NCBI RefSeq assembly: GCF_051055405.1
Contig: NZ_CP167068.1
Coordinates: forward strand, 310,001-374,000
Source of the DNA: Pseudolachnospira sp051055405
Lineage (GTDB): Bacteria; Bacillota; Clostridia; Lachnospirales; Lachnospiraceae
Reading direction: 5' to 3'
Length of the DNA stretch: 64,000 nucleotides
Part shown: piece by piece, positions 24,445-33,613 of the stretch
How positions within the stretch are numbered: the stretch's first letter is position 1
Layout of the letters: every line of letters starts with the position of its first letter
Program-made: the position numbers and the translations under genes
The notes under the pieces: model-generated
Told to the model about the DNA's origin: nothing
What the model saw: only the letters and a program-made list of their open reading frames with translations
Databases searched by the model: none

Positions 24445-25647
24445 ATGAGCGAGATTACAATAGCTTCTGCAAACGATGAGTTTTCTCATACGCTGCCGGT
24501 GGGTCCTTTGGGCCTGGTAGCCCTTCCGGGCTGTGAAGAACTGGCAGAACGGGTGGACGCGTACCTGGCGATGTGGAGAAAAGAGCGCGAGCTGGATTTT
24601 AACGGCTATAAAAAAGATTCTTATATGGTGGAGAACAGCCTGCCGCGGTTTGGTTCCGGCGAGGCCAAAGGAGTGCTGAACGCCAGCGTTCGCGGAGATG
24701 ATTTGTATATTTTGGTGGATATCTGTAATTACAGCCTGACCTACCCGATGTACGGAAAAGAAAACCCGATGTCTCCGGACGATCACTTCCAGAATTTGAA
24801 GCGTATTATCGCGGCGGTGGGCGGTAAGGCAAAACGGATTACGGTCATTATGCCGTTCCTTTATGAAAGCCGTCAGCATAAGAGAGCAGGCCGGGAGTCC
24901 TTGGACTGTGCCTTGGCTTTGCAGGAACTGGTTTCCATGGGGGTAAGTTGTATCCTGACCTTTGACGCCCATGATCCCCGTGTGCAAAATGCGATTCCGC
25001 TCAGTGGTTTTGAGACGATTGTACCGACGTATCAGTTTATTAAGGCGTTGCTGCGTACAGAGAAAGATCTGCAGCTGGACCCGCAGCACATGATGATTAT
25101 CAGTCCGGATGAAGGAGCGGTTGGACGAGCCATCTATTTTTCGACGATGTTGGGCGGTCTGGACGTAGGTATGTTTTATAAGAGGAGAGATTATACCCGC
25201 GTTGTGGGAGGAAAAAACCCCATTGTAGCCCATGAATTCCTGGGAGCCTCTGTGGAGGGTAAGGATGTGGTCATCGTGGACGATATGATCGCTTCCGGCG
25301 AGAGCGTTATCGATGTGGCAAAGCAACTGAAGGCTAGAAAGGCTAGAAAGGTATTTGCCTGCGCGACCTTTGGTCTATTTACAGCCGGGATGGAAATCTT
25401 TGATCAGGCGGTAAACGACGGGTTGATCGATAAGATACTGACGACCAACGCGATCTATCAGTCGCCGGAAACACTGGCAAGACCTTATTATGCCAGTGTG
25501 GATTTGAGTAAATATATTGCGCTTTTGATCGATACGATGAACCATGATATGTCTTTGGAGCCGCTGTTAAATCCGGCGGATAAGATCCAGAAACGTCTGG
25601 CAAAGTATAAAGAAAAGCAAGAAGCAAAAAAATCTGAAAATGGATAA
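24445..25647 (+). CDS. prs: Ribose-phosphate pyrophosphokinase, long form
   Basis: A 400-residue PRPP synthetase-like protein, making PRPP from ribose-5-phosphate and ATP for nucleotide, His and Trp synthesis. Two phosphoribosyltransferase-type domains are visible, with the PRPP-binding loop VVIVDDMIASGESVID at about residues 274-289 and ITVIMPFLYESRQHKRAGRE in the first. It is about 80 residues longer than B. subtilis Prs and quite divergent from it. The start at 24445 is preferred because GGAGG lies 10-15 bases upstream; ATGs at 24415 and 24427 lack a site. Confidence 0.85.
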   Translation: MSEITIASANDEFSHTLPVGPLGLVALPGCEELAERVDAYLAMWRKERELDFNGYKKDSYMVENSLPRFGSGEAKGVLNASVRGDDLYILVDICNYSLTYPMYGKENPMSPDDHFQNLKRIIAAVGGKAKRITVIMPFLYESRQHKRAGRESLDCALALQELVSMGVSCILTFDAHDPRVQNAIPLSGFETIVPTYQFIKALLRTEKDLQLDPQHMMIISPDEGAVGRAIYFSTMLGGLDVGMFYKRRDYTRVVGGKNPIVAHEFLGASVEGKDVVIVDDMIASGESVIDVAKQLKARKARKVFACATFGLFTAGMEIFDQAVNDGLIDKILTTNAIYQSPETLARPYYASVDLSKYIALLIDTMNHDMSLEPLLNPADKIQKRLAKYKEKQEAKKSENG

Positions 25648-25674
25648 ATGACCTTAGACTGAGGGAGAAATAGG

Positions 25675-25720
25675 GGCGCTTCTCATCGACGGATAACCGT
25701 CGATGAGAAGCGCCTTTTGT
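25675..25720 (+). terminator. Terminator after prs
   Basis: A perfect 18-bp stem (25675-25692 with 25697-25714), loop ATAA, followed by TTTTGTTTTT. Very strong; it separates the replication/PRPP unit from the CoA-transferase locus. Confidence 0.95.
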
Positions 25721-25856
25721 TTTTGGGGTAAGGCGTTTCATACGGTTATCATTAAGCTATGCTTAATAAAAAAGCAAAAACTATGAAATAGACGTTAGGA
25801 AAATGAAATGATATTATATGCTTGAACATGAAACTGAATGAAAGGAAGCGTTCATA

Positions 25857-27440
25857 ATGGTAAAGAATACGGAAAATTATCGACGCGTTCCAGTGCTAAG
25901 CCCATCGGCTGCTGCTTCTCTCATTCCTTCGGCAGGAACGGTTTGTTTTTGTGGAGCCGGCGGAGGGATTATGGAGCCGACCACGGTGATAGAGGCTTTG
26001 GCAAAGCACTTTGACGAATGTGGAGAACCTAGAAATTTAACGATTGTAACGACGACAGGTCTTGGGGATCGGGCGGAGAGAGGCATTTCTCCCCTTGCAA
26101 AGGAAGGTCTGTGTAAGCGGGCGATTTTGGGTCATTGGGGACAGTCTCCCAGAATCTGCGAGATGGCGGAGAAAAATCTGATCGAAGGATATAACTATCC
26201 CCAGGGAGTCCTCAGCCAGATGTGGAGAGCAATCGCAGCGCACCAGCCCGGTATCATTACTCAGACGGGATTAGGGACTTTTCTGGACCCTAGACAGAAA
26301 GGCGCGAAGCTGAACGATGTGACAAAAGAGGATTTGGTTTCTTTGATGGAAATCGACGGAGAGGAATACCTTTTCTACAAAGCTTTCAAGCCGGATGTGT
26401 GTGTGATCAGAGGTTCCACCGCAGATGTGGAAGGGTATATTTCCCTGGAGGATGAAGTCACTTTGATGGATGTTCTCCCGATGGCGCAGGCAGCCCATAA
26501 CAGCGGCGGTATTGTGATTGCCCAGGTAAAGCGGCTTGTGAAGAAAGGAAGTATTCCTCCGAAAGAGGTGAAAGTCCCCGGTTATCTGGTGGATTATCTG
26601 GTTGTCTGCGAGGATCAGGAGCCGATCTACGGCGTGAAGGATGCTTCTTACATAGGTGGGCATTATATGGCGGACGAGCAAAGCAGCGAGCCCCTTCCGT
26701 TGACGGAGCGCAAGGTGATTGCGAGAAGAGCATTGATGGAAGCAAAGCCCGGTGACGTAGGAAATCTTGGAGTTGGAATTGCAGATGGAATTGGCGCATG
26801 TGCTGCGGAAGAGGGGATTGATCAAGCCATTACCCTTACCACCGAGCATGGGGTAAGCGGAGGTGTTACTGTCCAGGGACACGCTTTTGGCGCTTGCGTG
26901 AATATGAAATCCATCGTCGATATGCCGGCCCAGTTCGATTTCTATGATGGAGGCGGACTCGATATCTGTTACGTAAGCTTCGCGGAAGTAGATGAGAAGG
27001 GCAATGTAAATGTCCACAAATTCAACGGAAAGATTATGGGAACCGGCGGATTTGTCAATATTACTCAAAACAGCAAGAAGGTTGTGTTCTGTGGAACGTT
27101 GAAATCCGGAAAACTAAGGACCAAAGTGGGAGACGGCAAGATTGAGATTACCCAGGAAGGGAAATTCGTCAAGATGGTGCGCCAGGTGGAGGAGATCACC
27201 TTTAGCAGCGCGGATGCTATCCGCCGGAACCAGGAAGTTCTCTATGTGACGGAAAGAGCAGTATTTCGCTTGACCAAGGATGGCGTTATGCTGACCGAGG
27301 TGGCTCCTGGAATCGATATCGAGAAAGACGTTTTGGCTCACATGGATTTCAAACCGCTCTTGGCGGAGAAGATTGGGATTATGGATGAGCGGATCTTTAC
27401 AGACGTATCCATGAATCTGGATCAGGATTGGTTTCACTAA
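25857..27440 (+). CDS. Acyl-CoA:acid CoA-transferase (YdiF/Pct type)
   Basis: A 527-residue fused alpha-beta CoA-transferase of family I, which moves CoA from one carboxylic acid to another through a glutamyl-CoA intermediate. The Gly-rich CFCGAGGGIMEPT is in the N-terminal half, and TTEHGVSGGVTVQG in the second half holds the likely active Glu. FYDGGGLDICYVSFAEVD is also typical. Close relatives are propionate and short-chain CoA-transferases; the substrate cannot be read. It starts the TctCBA transporter locus and probably activates the imported acid. Confidence 0.88.
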   Translation: MVKNTENYRRVPVLSPSAAASLIPSAGTVCFCGAGGGIMEPTTVIEALAKHFDECGEPRNLTIVTTTGLGDRAERGISPLAKEGLCKRAILGHWGQSPRICEMAEKNLIEGYNYPQGVLSQMWRAIAAHQPGIITQTGLGTFLDPRQKGAKLNDVTKEDLVSLMEIDGEEYLFYKAFKPDVCVIRGSTADVEGYISLEDEVTLMDVLPMAQAAHNSGGIVIAQVKRLVKKGSIPPKEVKVPGYLVDYLVVCEDQEPIYGVKDASYIGGHYMADEQSSEPLPLTERKVIARRALMEAKPGDVGNLGVGIADGIGACAAEEGIDQAITLTTEHGVSGGVTVQGHAFGACVNMKSIVDMPAQFDFYDGGGLDICYVSFAEVDEKGNVNVHKFNGKIMGTGGFVNITQNSKKVVFCGTLKSGKLRTKVGDGKIEITQEGKFVKMVRQVEEITFSSADAIRRNQEVLYVTERAVFRLTKDGVMLTEVAPGIDIEKDVLAHMDFKPLLAEKIGIMDERIFTDVSMNLDQDWFH

Positions 27441-27493
27441 GAACTAAATAGGTGATAAACCTATAGTTAATAAATTTATATGGAGGAGAAACA

Positions 27494-28597
27494 ATGAAAA
27501 AACTTTTAGCAACAGCGCTTGCGTGCACGTTTGTCTTCGGACTTGCAGCTTGTGGGTCCAATACAGAGACGACGCCTGCGCAGACGGAAGCGAAGACAGA
27601 GGCGGTAACGACTGCAGCTGCGGGAGAGACCAAAGGCACGGAAGCAGCAGGGGATGTGGAGTTCCCTTCCAAGAACATGTCGGGTATCATCTCTTTCAAT
27701 CCCGGCGGTGCAACAGACATCATGGCAAGAATTATCTGCCCTGAGATGGAAAAGCTTTTTGGAAAGTCTGTAGTAGTGGAAAACAAAGCTGGTGCGTCCG
27801 GCGCAACGGCAACTGAGTTTGTACAGGGTCAGGATGCCGACGGGCATACGATTCTCTTTACTTCGGAAGTTTGTAATATGTGGCAGGCTCTTGGAATTGC
27901 CGAGATCGACTGCCTGAAGGACTTGACGCCTCTGATGGTATTCGGAGGTTCGGAAGGTGTTCTGGTTACCCAGCCCGACTGCCCTTATGAGACATATGAA
28001 GACCTGATCGCCTATGCTACGGAGCATCCCGGTGAGGTTACGGTAGCTTCCGCAGGCCTTGGCACTAACATCGACGCCTATGTGGAAATGATGAAGGTGG
28101 TTCATGGAGTTGAATTCAACGTTGTCGTATATGGAAGCGAAGGCGACTGCCGTACGGCGCTGCTGGGCGGCGAAGTAGATTTTACAATCTGCAATAACTT
28201 TACCGCACTTTCCTATATCAAAGATGGTTCCTTCGTATGCAAGGCAATCTTTGGCGATACCGCAATCGAGGGCTATGAAGGAGTTCCGCTGCTGTGTGAG
28301 ACTTACGAGAAATTCAATGAATTCCTTCCTTGGGGATCTTACATCCTTTGCTTTGTTCACAAGGATACCGATCCGGCAGTTGTAGCCAAGCTGGAAGAAG
28401 CTTTGACTACCGCGTACAACAGCGAGGCGTTCCAGGAGTATCTGACCACCAACGGCGTGCTTGGCTATGGTTTGGCCGGCGATGACGCAGCTGCCTATAT
28501 TGAGAACAGCAGAGCCATCCAGTGGTACCTGTACTATGATTCTGGTATTGTAGACCTGAATCCGGCTGATTACGGTGTTGAGCGTCCGCAGGCTTAA
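27494..28597 (+). CDS. TctC-type substrate-binding lipoprotein
   Basis: A 367-residue extracytoplasmic solute receptor of the tripartite tricarboxylate transporter (Bug/TctC) family. Lipoprotein signal MKKLLATALACTFVFGLAAC with Cys at residue 20, a Thr/Glu/Ala-rich linker to about residue 55, then the binding domain (SFNPGGATDIMARI). It binds a di- or tricarboxylate or another organic acid for TctAB encoded downstream. ATG follows GGAGGAG. It is separated from tctB by the oppositely oriented lysR gene. Confidence 0.9.
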   Translation: MKKLLATALACTFVFGLAACGSNTETTPAQTEAKTEAVTTAAAGETKGTEAAGDVEFPSKNMSGIISFNPGGATDIMARIICPEMEKLFGKSVVVENKAGASGATATEFVQGQDADGHTILFTSEVCNMWQALGIAEIDCLKDLTPLMVFGGSEGVLVTQPDCPYETYEDLIAYATEHPGEVTVASAGLGTNIDAYVEMMKVVHGVEFNVVVYGSEGDCRTALLGGEVDFTICNNFTALSYIKDGSFVCKAIFGDTAIEGYEGVPLLCETYEKFNEFLPWGSYILCFVHKDTDPAVVAKLEEALTTAYNSEAFQEYLTTNGVLGYGLAGDDAAAYIENSRAIQWYLYYDSGIVDLNPADYGVERPQA

Positions 28598-28626
28598 TGG
28601 TAGGATGAAATAGTAGACAAGAAAAA

Positions 28627-28670
28627 AGAAGAGCCATCCAACAAGTGTTTCGCCAATGGATGGCCCTTCT
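28627..28670. terminator. Terminator between tctC and lysR
   Basis: GCCATCCA (28633-28640) and TGGATGGC (28657-28664), extended by AGAAGA and CCTTCT. The plus-strand A-run before it becomes TTCTTTTTTC on the minus strand, so it is a good terminator for lysR and may also stop tctC. Confidence 0.75.
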
Positions 28671-28674
28671 ATAT

Positions 28675-29571
28675 CTAGCGGAGTGAAAAGTCGCGGTTTT
28701 TTTCAACGAAATGGATGAACGATGCGGCTGCCGGTGTCTGGATATAGGGTTCGTCCAGATAGCACATGTATAGATATCTACTGGTGGGAGCTCCTTCTAC
28801 CGGCAATTTAACAATATCGAAAGAGTCTAACAGTGGGGAGTCTGGTATAAATCCTATTCCAAGATTAGCGGCCACCATACCCGCTAGCGTGGTTTCCTCC
28901 TTTACCTCATAGGTGGGGTGGATGAGCGTGTGGTTTGCCTCAAAAAACTGCATGGTCATGTTATAAAGCGTGTGACTTTTTTTGAATGAGATAAAGGGGT
29001 AGGGCTCAAGATCTTTGCAGGTTATCGTACGAAGTTTTAAAAGAGGATGATTTTTTGTAACGGCAAGAATAATATTCTGGCGGAAAACCGGAACAAATTT
29101 GAGATCCGGAATATCACGGAAATACGTTCCAAAACCAATATCACATTTTCTCTCCCTTACGGCTGTAATAATTTCAGGAGAATCTCCCTGAAGCGTATTG
29201 AATGAAATGCTGGAGTGATTCGGCAATTGGAGAAAATTGTGCATGAGAGCGGGGAAGAAGATGCTTCCTACAACAAAGGTGAAGCCGATATTGATATTTC
29301 CTCCGATCCCTTTGGAAGCCAGAATCAGATTTTCCTGGGCGATATCTAAGGAATGAAGGGCATAATTGACTTGCTGCCAATATTCTTTTCCCAGCCTTGT
29401 AAGAAAAATATTGCGTCCGCGTTTCTCGAAAAGGCGTACGTTTAAGTCTTCTTCCAGTTTGGCGATGGTTTGATTTAGGGCAGACTGTGTAATATGCAGC
29501 TCTTCCGCGGCTTTGCCGTAATGTTGGTATTGTCCAAGAACATTAAAATAATAAAGATAATTTAAATTCAT
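28675..29571 (-). CDS. LysR-family transcriptional regulator
   Basis: A 298-residue LysR regulator. The winged HTH is at about residues 1-60 (GKAAEELHITQSALNQTIAKLE), followed by a periplasmic-binding-protein-like effector domain. It is divergent from tctB with an 79-nt gap and convergent with tctC, so it probably controls both parts of the transporter locus in response to the imported acid. Binding sites were not resolved. Confidence 0.92.
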   Translation of the reverse strand: MNLNYLYYFNVLGQYQHYGKAAEELHITQSALNQTIAKLEEDLNVRLFEKRGRNIFLTRLGKEYWQQVNYALHSLDIAQENLILASKGIGGNINIGFTFVVGSIFFPALMHNFLQLPNHSSISFNTLQGDSPEIITAVRERKCDIGFGTYFRDIPDLKFVPVFRQNIILAVTKNHPLLKLRTITCKDLEPYPFISFKKSHTLYNMTMQFFEANHTLIHPTYEVKEETTLAGMVAANLGIGFIPDSPLLDSFDIVKLPVEGAPTSRYLYMCYLDEPYIQTPAAASFIHFVEKNRDFSLR

Positions 29572-29650
29572 AACTTCCCTCTTCGATTTATGTGAGTTGG
29601 TGGTTTATAATTTTAATATAACACGAAAGGAACAGGAGGGCTATAGAAAA

Positions 29651-30154
29651 ATGAGCAAGAGAGAAAGAGATACGTTTGCGTTTCGTGAATATCTGGTTAT
29701 CGTCTTATTCATGATTCTGACGGGCGTATTGATAAAAGAAGCAATCAGCATTTATTCAAAGGTTCCTAAGATCAATGGACCGGGCACCCTGCCTCTGATA
29801 TTATTGGGAATCATGACGATCTGTATTTTGATTACGCTGATTATGGCGCGCCGGGAGATTCCTGAGGACAGAGAGAAATATACGAATAAAGGGAAATTGG
29901 TTATCGATTCGATTCGAGAAGGCTTTCCTTTGGACGTTACGGGATTCCTGGTCATTACAGTCGGGTATCTGTTGATTCTGGGAAAGGTCAATTACATCAT
30001 CGCGACTACCTTATTTATGGTTGCGCAGATGCTCTTTCTGATAAGGAAAAAGCTGAGCGTAAAGATGGGGATCAAACGTGCAATTATAGCAGTTGTAACA
30101 ACGCTTGCCTGCTACCTGATTTTTGCGAAAGTGTTTTTAGTTACTTTACCTTAA
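29651..30154 (+). CDS. TctB-type small transporter subunit
   Basis: A 167-residue membrane protein with four hydrophobic segments, typical of TctB, the small integral subunit of tripartite tricarboxylate transporters. The ATG at 29651 follows AGGAGG; an upstream in-frame codon at 29597 lies in the regulatory gap and is rejected. It is followed 15 nt later by tctA. Sequence conservation in TctB is low, so the call rests on topology and neighbours. Confidence 0.85.
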   Translation: MSKRERDTFAFREYLVIVLFMILTGVLIKEAISIYSKVPKINGPGTLPLILLGIMTICILITLIMARREIPEDREKYTNKGKLVIDSIREGFPLDVTGFLVITVGYLLILGKVNYIIATTLFMVAQMLFLIRKKLSVKMGIKRAIIAVVTTLACYLIFAKVFLVTLP

Positions 30155-30169
30155 GAGGAGGAAAAAAAG

Positions 30170-31690
30170 ATGTCATTTGCTGAGATTTTTTCCAATGTAG
30201 GGATTATATTTCAAGATCCCTGGCTGATACTTTTGGTGGCTGCCGGCATCTGGGTAGGCATGTATGTGGGCGCAATCCCTGGCCTGACCGGCACCATGGC
30301 TGCATCCTTGTTGATTTCGTTTACTTACACCTGGGACGTTCTTCCTGCTCTTGCGGTGATGGTAGGCGTCCATGTTGGATGTGCATACGGTGGTTCCCGT
30401 GCGGCGATCCTGATTAATATTCCCGGCGCGCCCTGTGCCATCGCCACTGCCTTCGACGGGTATCCGATGGCGAAGAAGGGACTGGCGGCAAAAGCGCTGG
30501 TCACGACCTTGGTGCAATCCGTTCTCGGCGGTATCCTTGCAACGGTGATTTTCCTTGCGGCAACGCCGCTGATCTCCAAGATTGCCCTTCAGTTTGCTTC
30601 CAGAGATTATCTGATGCTGGCGATGATGGGACTGCTGCTGGTGGCGACTCTGGGAAATGGGTCCACATGGAAGTCCTTGTTTAGCGGAGCTTTGGGCCTG
30701 CTGATCGGATGTGTGGGAATGGATGCAACCTTTGGAACAAAAAGATTTACCTTCGGAATCACGTACCTGCAGTCTGGTATTGGATTTGTGGTTGCTATGA
30801 TCGGCTTATTTGGTTTTGCAGAGATTTTGATGCAGGCCAGAGATATTCAGACCACTGCCATCGTGAAACAGGATGTAGATAAGCTCAAAATTGATTTCCA
30901 TGAGATTCGCAAACACTGGAAATTGACGCTGACTTCTTCGGTGATGGGCGCATTTATCGGCGCGCTGCCTGGAACCGGCGGAGATATCGCCGCGCTCTTT
31001 GCCTATGATACGGCAAAAAGAATGACGAAGAATCCGGAAGTTCCTTTCGGAGAAGGCGCCATCGAAGGGCTGATTGCTCCGGAATCCGCAAATAATGCTA
31101 CCGTTCCCGCCGCTTACATTCCCATGCTGACTCTAGGCATTCCGGGAGACGGATATGCGGCCATCGTCATTGGCGCTTTGTACATCCATGGACTGAATCC
31201 TGGTCCCACGCTTCCGTCTACCAATCCGGAGATTGTCGGCGTGATTGCCGCCTGCTTGATTCTGTCCAATATATTCCTTCTGATTGCAGGATTTACCGGT
31301 ATCAAAGCCTTTGCAAAGATCGTGGAGATTCCAAAGAGTATTCTTCTTCCGATTATCGCCACTCTGTGTGTCATCGGTTCCTTTGCACTGAACAGAAGCA
31401 TGGTGGATGTGTGCATCATGGTTGGCTTTGGTGTTGTTGGTTATATCATGAGAAGACATGATTTCCCGGTTGCTCCGATGATTTTGGGCATCATTCTCTG
31501 CCAGCTCTTTGAATGGAATTTCCGGCGTATGCTCCAGCTGAGCCACAATAACATGGGAGAGGCGTTGGCGGCTATTTGGGGAAGCCCTATTTCGACCATC
31601 CTGTTCATTGCCTTGATTGCATCGATTCTGGTGAAAACACCGGTGTGGACAAAGCTGAAATCCTGCTTCCGAAAAAATAAGGAAAACTAG
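30170..31690 (+). CDS. TctA-type large transporter subunit
   Basis: A 506-residue polytopic membrane protein with about 11-12 hydrophobic segments. TctA signatures are clear: GAIPGLTGTMAASLLI near residue 29, GVHVGCAYGGSRAAILINIPG near 65, and the second, related GALPGTGGDIA half-motif around 264. It forms the ion-coupled translocation unit with TctB and the TctC receptor. AGAGGAGG precedes ATG. Confidence 0.94.
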   Translation: MSFAEIFSNVGIIFQDPWLILLVAAGIWVGMYVGAIPGLTGTMAASLLISFTYTWDVLPALAVMVGVHVGCAYGGSRAAILINIPGAPCAIATAFDGYPMAKKGLAAKALVTTLVQSVLGGILATVIFLAATPLISKIALQFASRDYLMLAMMGLLLVATLGNGSTWKSLFSGALGLLIGCVGMDATFGTKRFTFGITYLQSGIGFVVAMIGLFGFAEILMQARDIQTTAIVKQDVDKLKIDFHEIRKHWKLTLTSSVMGAFIGALPGTGGDIAALFAYDTAKRMTKNPEVPFGEGAIEGLIAPESANNATVPAAYIPMLTLGIPGDGYAAIVIGALYIHGLNPGPTLPSTNPEIVGVIAACLILSNIFLLIAGFTGIKAFAKIVEIPKSILLPIIATLCVIGSFALNRSMVDVCIMVGFGVVGYIMRRHDFPVAPMILGIILCQLFEWNFRRMLQLSHNNMGEALAAIWGSPISTILFIALIASILVKTPVWTKLKSCFRKNKEN

Positions 31691-31712
31691 TGCGAGAGGA
31701 GATTCGGAAACC

Positions 31713-32492
31713 ATGGAGACTGTATTAGTAGAAAAAATCGGGCAGGTCATGCATATCACCATGAACCGACCGGAAAAGAGAAACGCTTTCAGTAATTTAC
31801 TGTGGAAGGAATTCAGCGACGCTCTGGTTCAATTCGACGAAGACGACAGCATGCGCGTTGCCATTGTAACAGCAAACGGTCCCTGCTTCTGCGCGGGTTC
31901 CGACATCAAGGAACTGGCGCTTGGAACGCACAAAGCCCCGGAAGGAAGAGAGGACTGGGGCTTTGCCGGCCTGACCCGTCATACCTATAAAAAGCCCATC
32001 ATTGCCTGCGTTCACGGAGCCGTATATGGCGGCGGCCTGGAACTGATGATGGCTTGCGATCTGGTGGTAGCCGTAAGAAGCGCAAAATTTGCGCTTCCGG
32101 AACCGACCATTGGCGCTATGGCGGAGAATGGATTCATCAATGTGATCAATCAGATTCCGTATCGGATCGCTCTGGAATTGTTGTTTACCGGCGAGCCCAT
32201 TGACTCGGAACGGGCTTGGAATATCGGGCTCATCAACCGAATCGTGGAATCTGAGGAGGAGCTTCTTCCCGAGGCACTCAAAATCGCAGAAAAGATCTGT
32301 CAGATGGCACCGCTTCCCATCGAGTTTTCCAAGGAAGTTGCAACCAGATGTCAGGGACTGCCAAGCAAGGCCCCGTCCGCTGCCTGGGATGTTGTGGATG
32401 AGGTCGCGGTAAAGTTGTACGCAAGCCATGATTTTGCCGAGGGCACCAATGCTTTTCGGGAGAAAAGAAAACCTGTCTGGACCGGAAAATAG
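31713..32492 (+). CDS. Enoyl-CoA hydratase/isomerase family protein
   Basis: A 259-residue crotonase-fold enzyme acting on CoA thioesters. Oxyanion-hole regions CAGSDIKELA and VHGAVYGGGLEL are present. The two glutamates used by classical hydratases are both kept (GGGLELMMACD and ALPEPTIGA). It follows tctA by 22 nt and precedes a Gfo/Idh oxidoreductase. With the CoA-transferase upstream this suggests a short beta-oxidation-like conversion of the imported acid; substrate unknown. Confidence 0.88.
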   Translation: METVLVEKIGQVMHITMNRPEKRNAFSNLLWKEFSDALVQFDEDDSMRVAIVTANGPCFCAGSDIKELALGTHKAPEGREDWGFAGLTRHTYKKPIIACVHGAVYGGGLELMMACDLVVAVRSAKFALPEPTIGAMAENGFINVINQIPYRIALELLFTGEPIDSERAWNIGLINRIVESEEELLPEALKIAEKICQMAPLPIEFSKEVATRCQGLPSKAPSAAWDVVDEVAVKLYASHDFAEGTNAFREKRKPVWTGK

Positions 32493-32513
32493 TGGAAGTG
32501 TAGGGAGTGGAGA

Positions 32514-33515
32514 ATGAACAAAATTACCTGGGGAATGATCGGATGCGGGGACGTTACGGAAGAAAAAAATGGTCCTGGACTTTATCTGAATGCCAATAGT
32601 GAATTGCGCGCAATCACAAATCGAACCTATGAGAAAGCATTGGATTGGTCAAAACGCCATCATCCGTGCGTGGTATATAAGACTGTAGATGAACTGATCG
32701 CGGACCCCCAAATCGATATCGTCTATATCGCAACAACGCCTGACTGCCATATGAAATATGCCATTCAGTGCGCCAATGCGGGAAAGCATGTATATATTGA
32801 AAAGCCAATCGCCATGTCCTATGAGGAGGCGGTTGCCATCGAGGAATGCTGTAAGCGCAACAACGTAAGCGCTTTTGTCGCCCACTATCGCCGTGGCTTG
32901 CCGCAGTTTATCAAGGCAAAGGAATTGTTGGAGACAGGAGCCATCGGAACCCCGTTGTCTGTTCAAATCACATCCCTCTTTCAGGCGCAAAGTCTGGAAG
33001 GGTGGAGAAGCCAGGCAAATACCTCCGGGGGCGGTCATTTTTTCGAGGCGGATATTCACGGGATGGATATCATTGATTATCTCCTTGGCGCTTATCGGGA
33101 AGTCTTTCTTACGGCAAATCCTTTTCCGGAGAAAAAAGAGATTGAGAGAAGCGTCTCGGCGGTATTTCGCTGGGACAATGGGATGATTGGCAGCGGAACC
33201 TGGTGTTTCGATACAGAAAAGGACGAAGACTGCGTGAAAATCTATGGGACAGAGGGAAGCCTTACCTTTGGCGTATTTGATTTGTCTCAGCCTTTGGTTC
33301 TGTCTCAAGGCGGAAAGACAACGTCCCTTACCTTTGACATTCCGGCTTATGTCGGAATGCCCCATGAAAAGCTAATCGTAGATACGCTGCTCGGCGTCTG
33401 TGAGAGAAAAGATATCTGCACACTGGAGAATGCGATGCGGACTTTGAAAATCACTGATGCCATGCGGACTGCCAAGGACAGCGGTAAAACCGTGCGGATC
33501 GAAAATGAAAATTAG
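32514..33515 (+). CDS. Gfo/Idh/MocA-family oxidoreductase
   Basis: A 333-residue NAD(P)-dependent dehydrogenase. The Rossmann start WGMIGCGDVTEEK and the family's EKPIAMSYEEA motif (about residues 97-107) are seen, then a C-terminal alpha/beta substrate domain with GGGHFFEADIHGMD. Such enzymes usually oxidise sugars or polyols; here it ends an operon for an organic acid. The start is ATG after GGGAGTGGAG. Closed by a terminator. Confidence 0.88.
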   Translation: MNKITWGMIGCGDVTEEKNGPGLYLNANSELRAITNRTYEKALDWSKRHHPCVVYKTVDELIADPQIDIVYIATTPDCHMKYAIQCANAGKHVYIEKPIAMSYEEAVAIEECCKRNNVSAFVAHYRRGLPQFIKAKELLETGAIGTPLSVQITSLFQAQSLEGWRSQANTSGGGHFFEADIHGMDIIDYLLGAYREVFLTANPFPEKKEIERSVSAVFRWDNGMIGSGTWCFDTEKDEDCVKIYGTEGSLTFGVFDLSQPLVLSQGGKTTSLTFDIPAYVGMPHEKLIVDTLLGVCERKDICTLENAMRTLKITDAMRTAKDSGKTVRIENEN

Positions 33516-33544
33516 ACAGTTAAATTGTTAACACCCATTAAGCG

Positions 33545-33592
33545 TATCCCCAAACGAGAAATTTTTACCTTCCTCGTTTGGGGATATTTTTT
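33545..33592 (+). terminator. Terminator of the tctBA-ech-gfo operon
   Basis: A 14-bp stem TATCCCCAAACGAG (33545-33558) with CTCGTTTGGGGATA (33573-33586), then TTTTTTG. It may also serve the convergent radical SAM gene. Confidence 0.92.
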
Positions 33593-33613
33593 GTTGATAA
33601 AGGTGCGTGCGGT

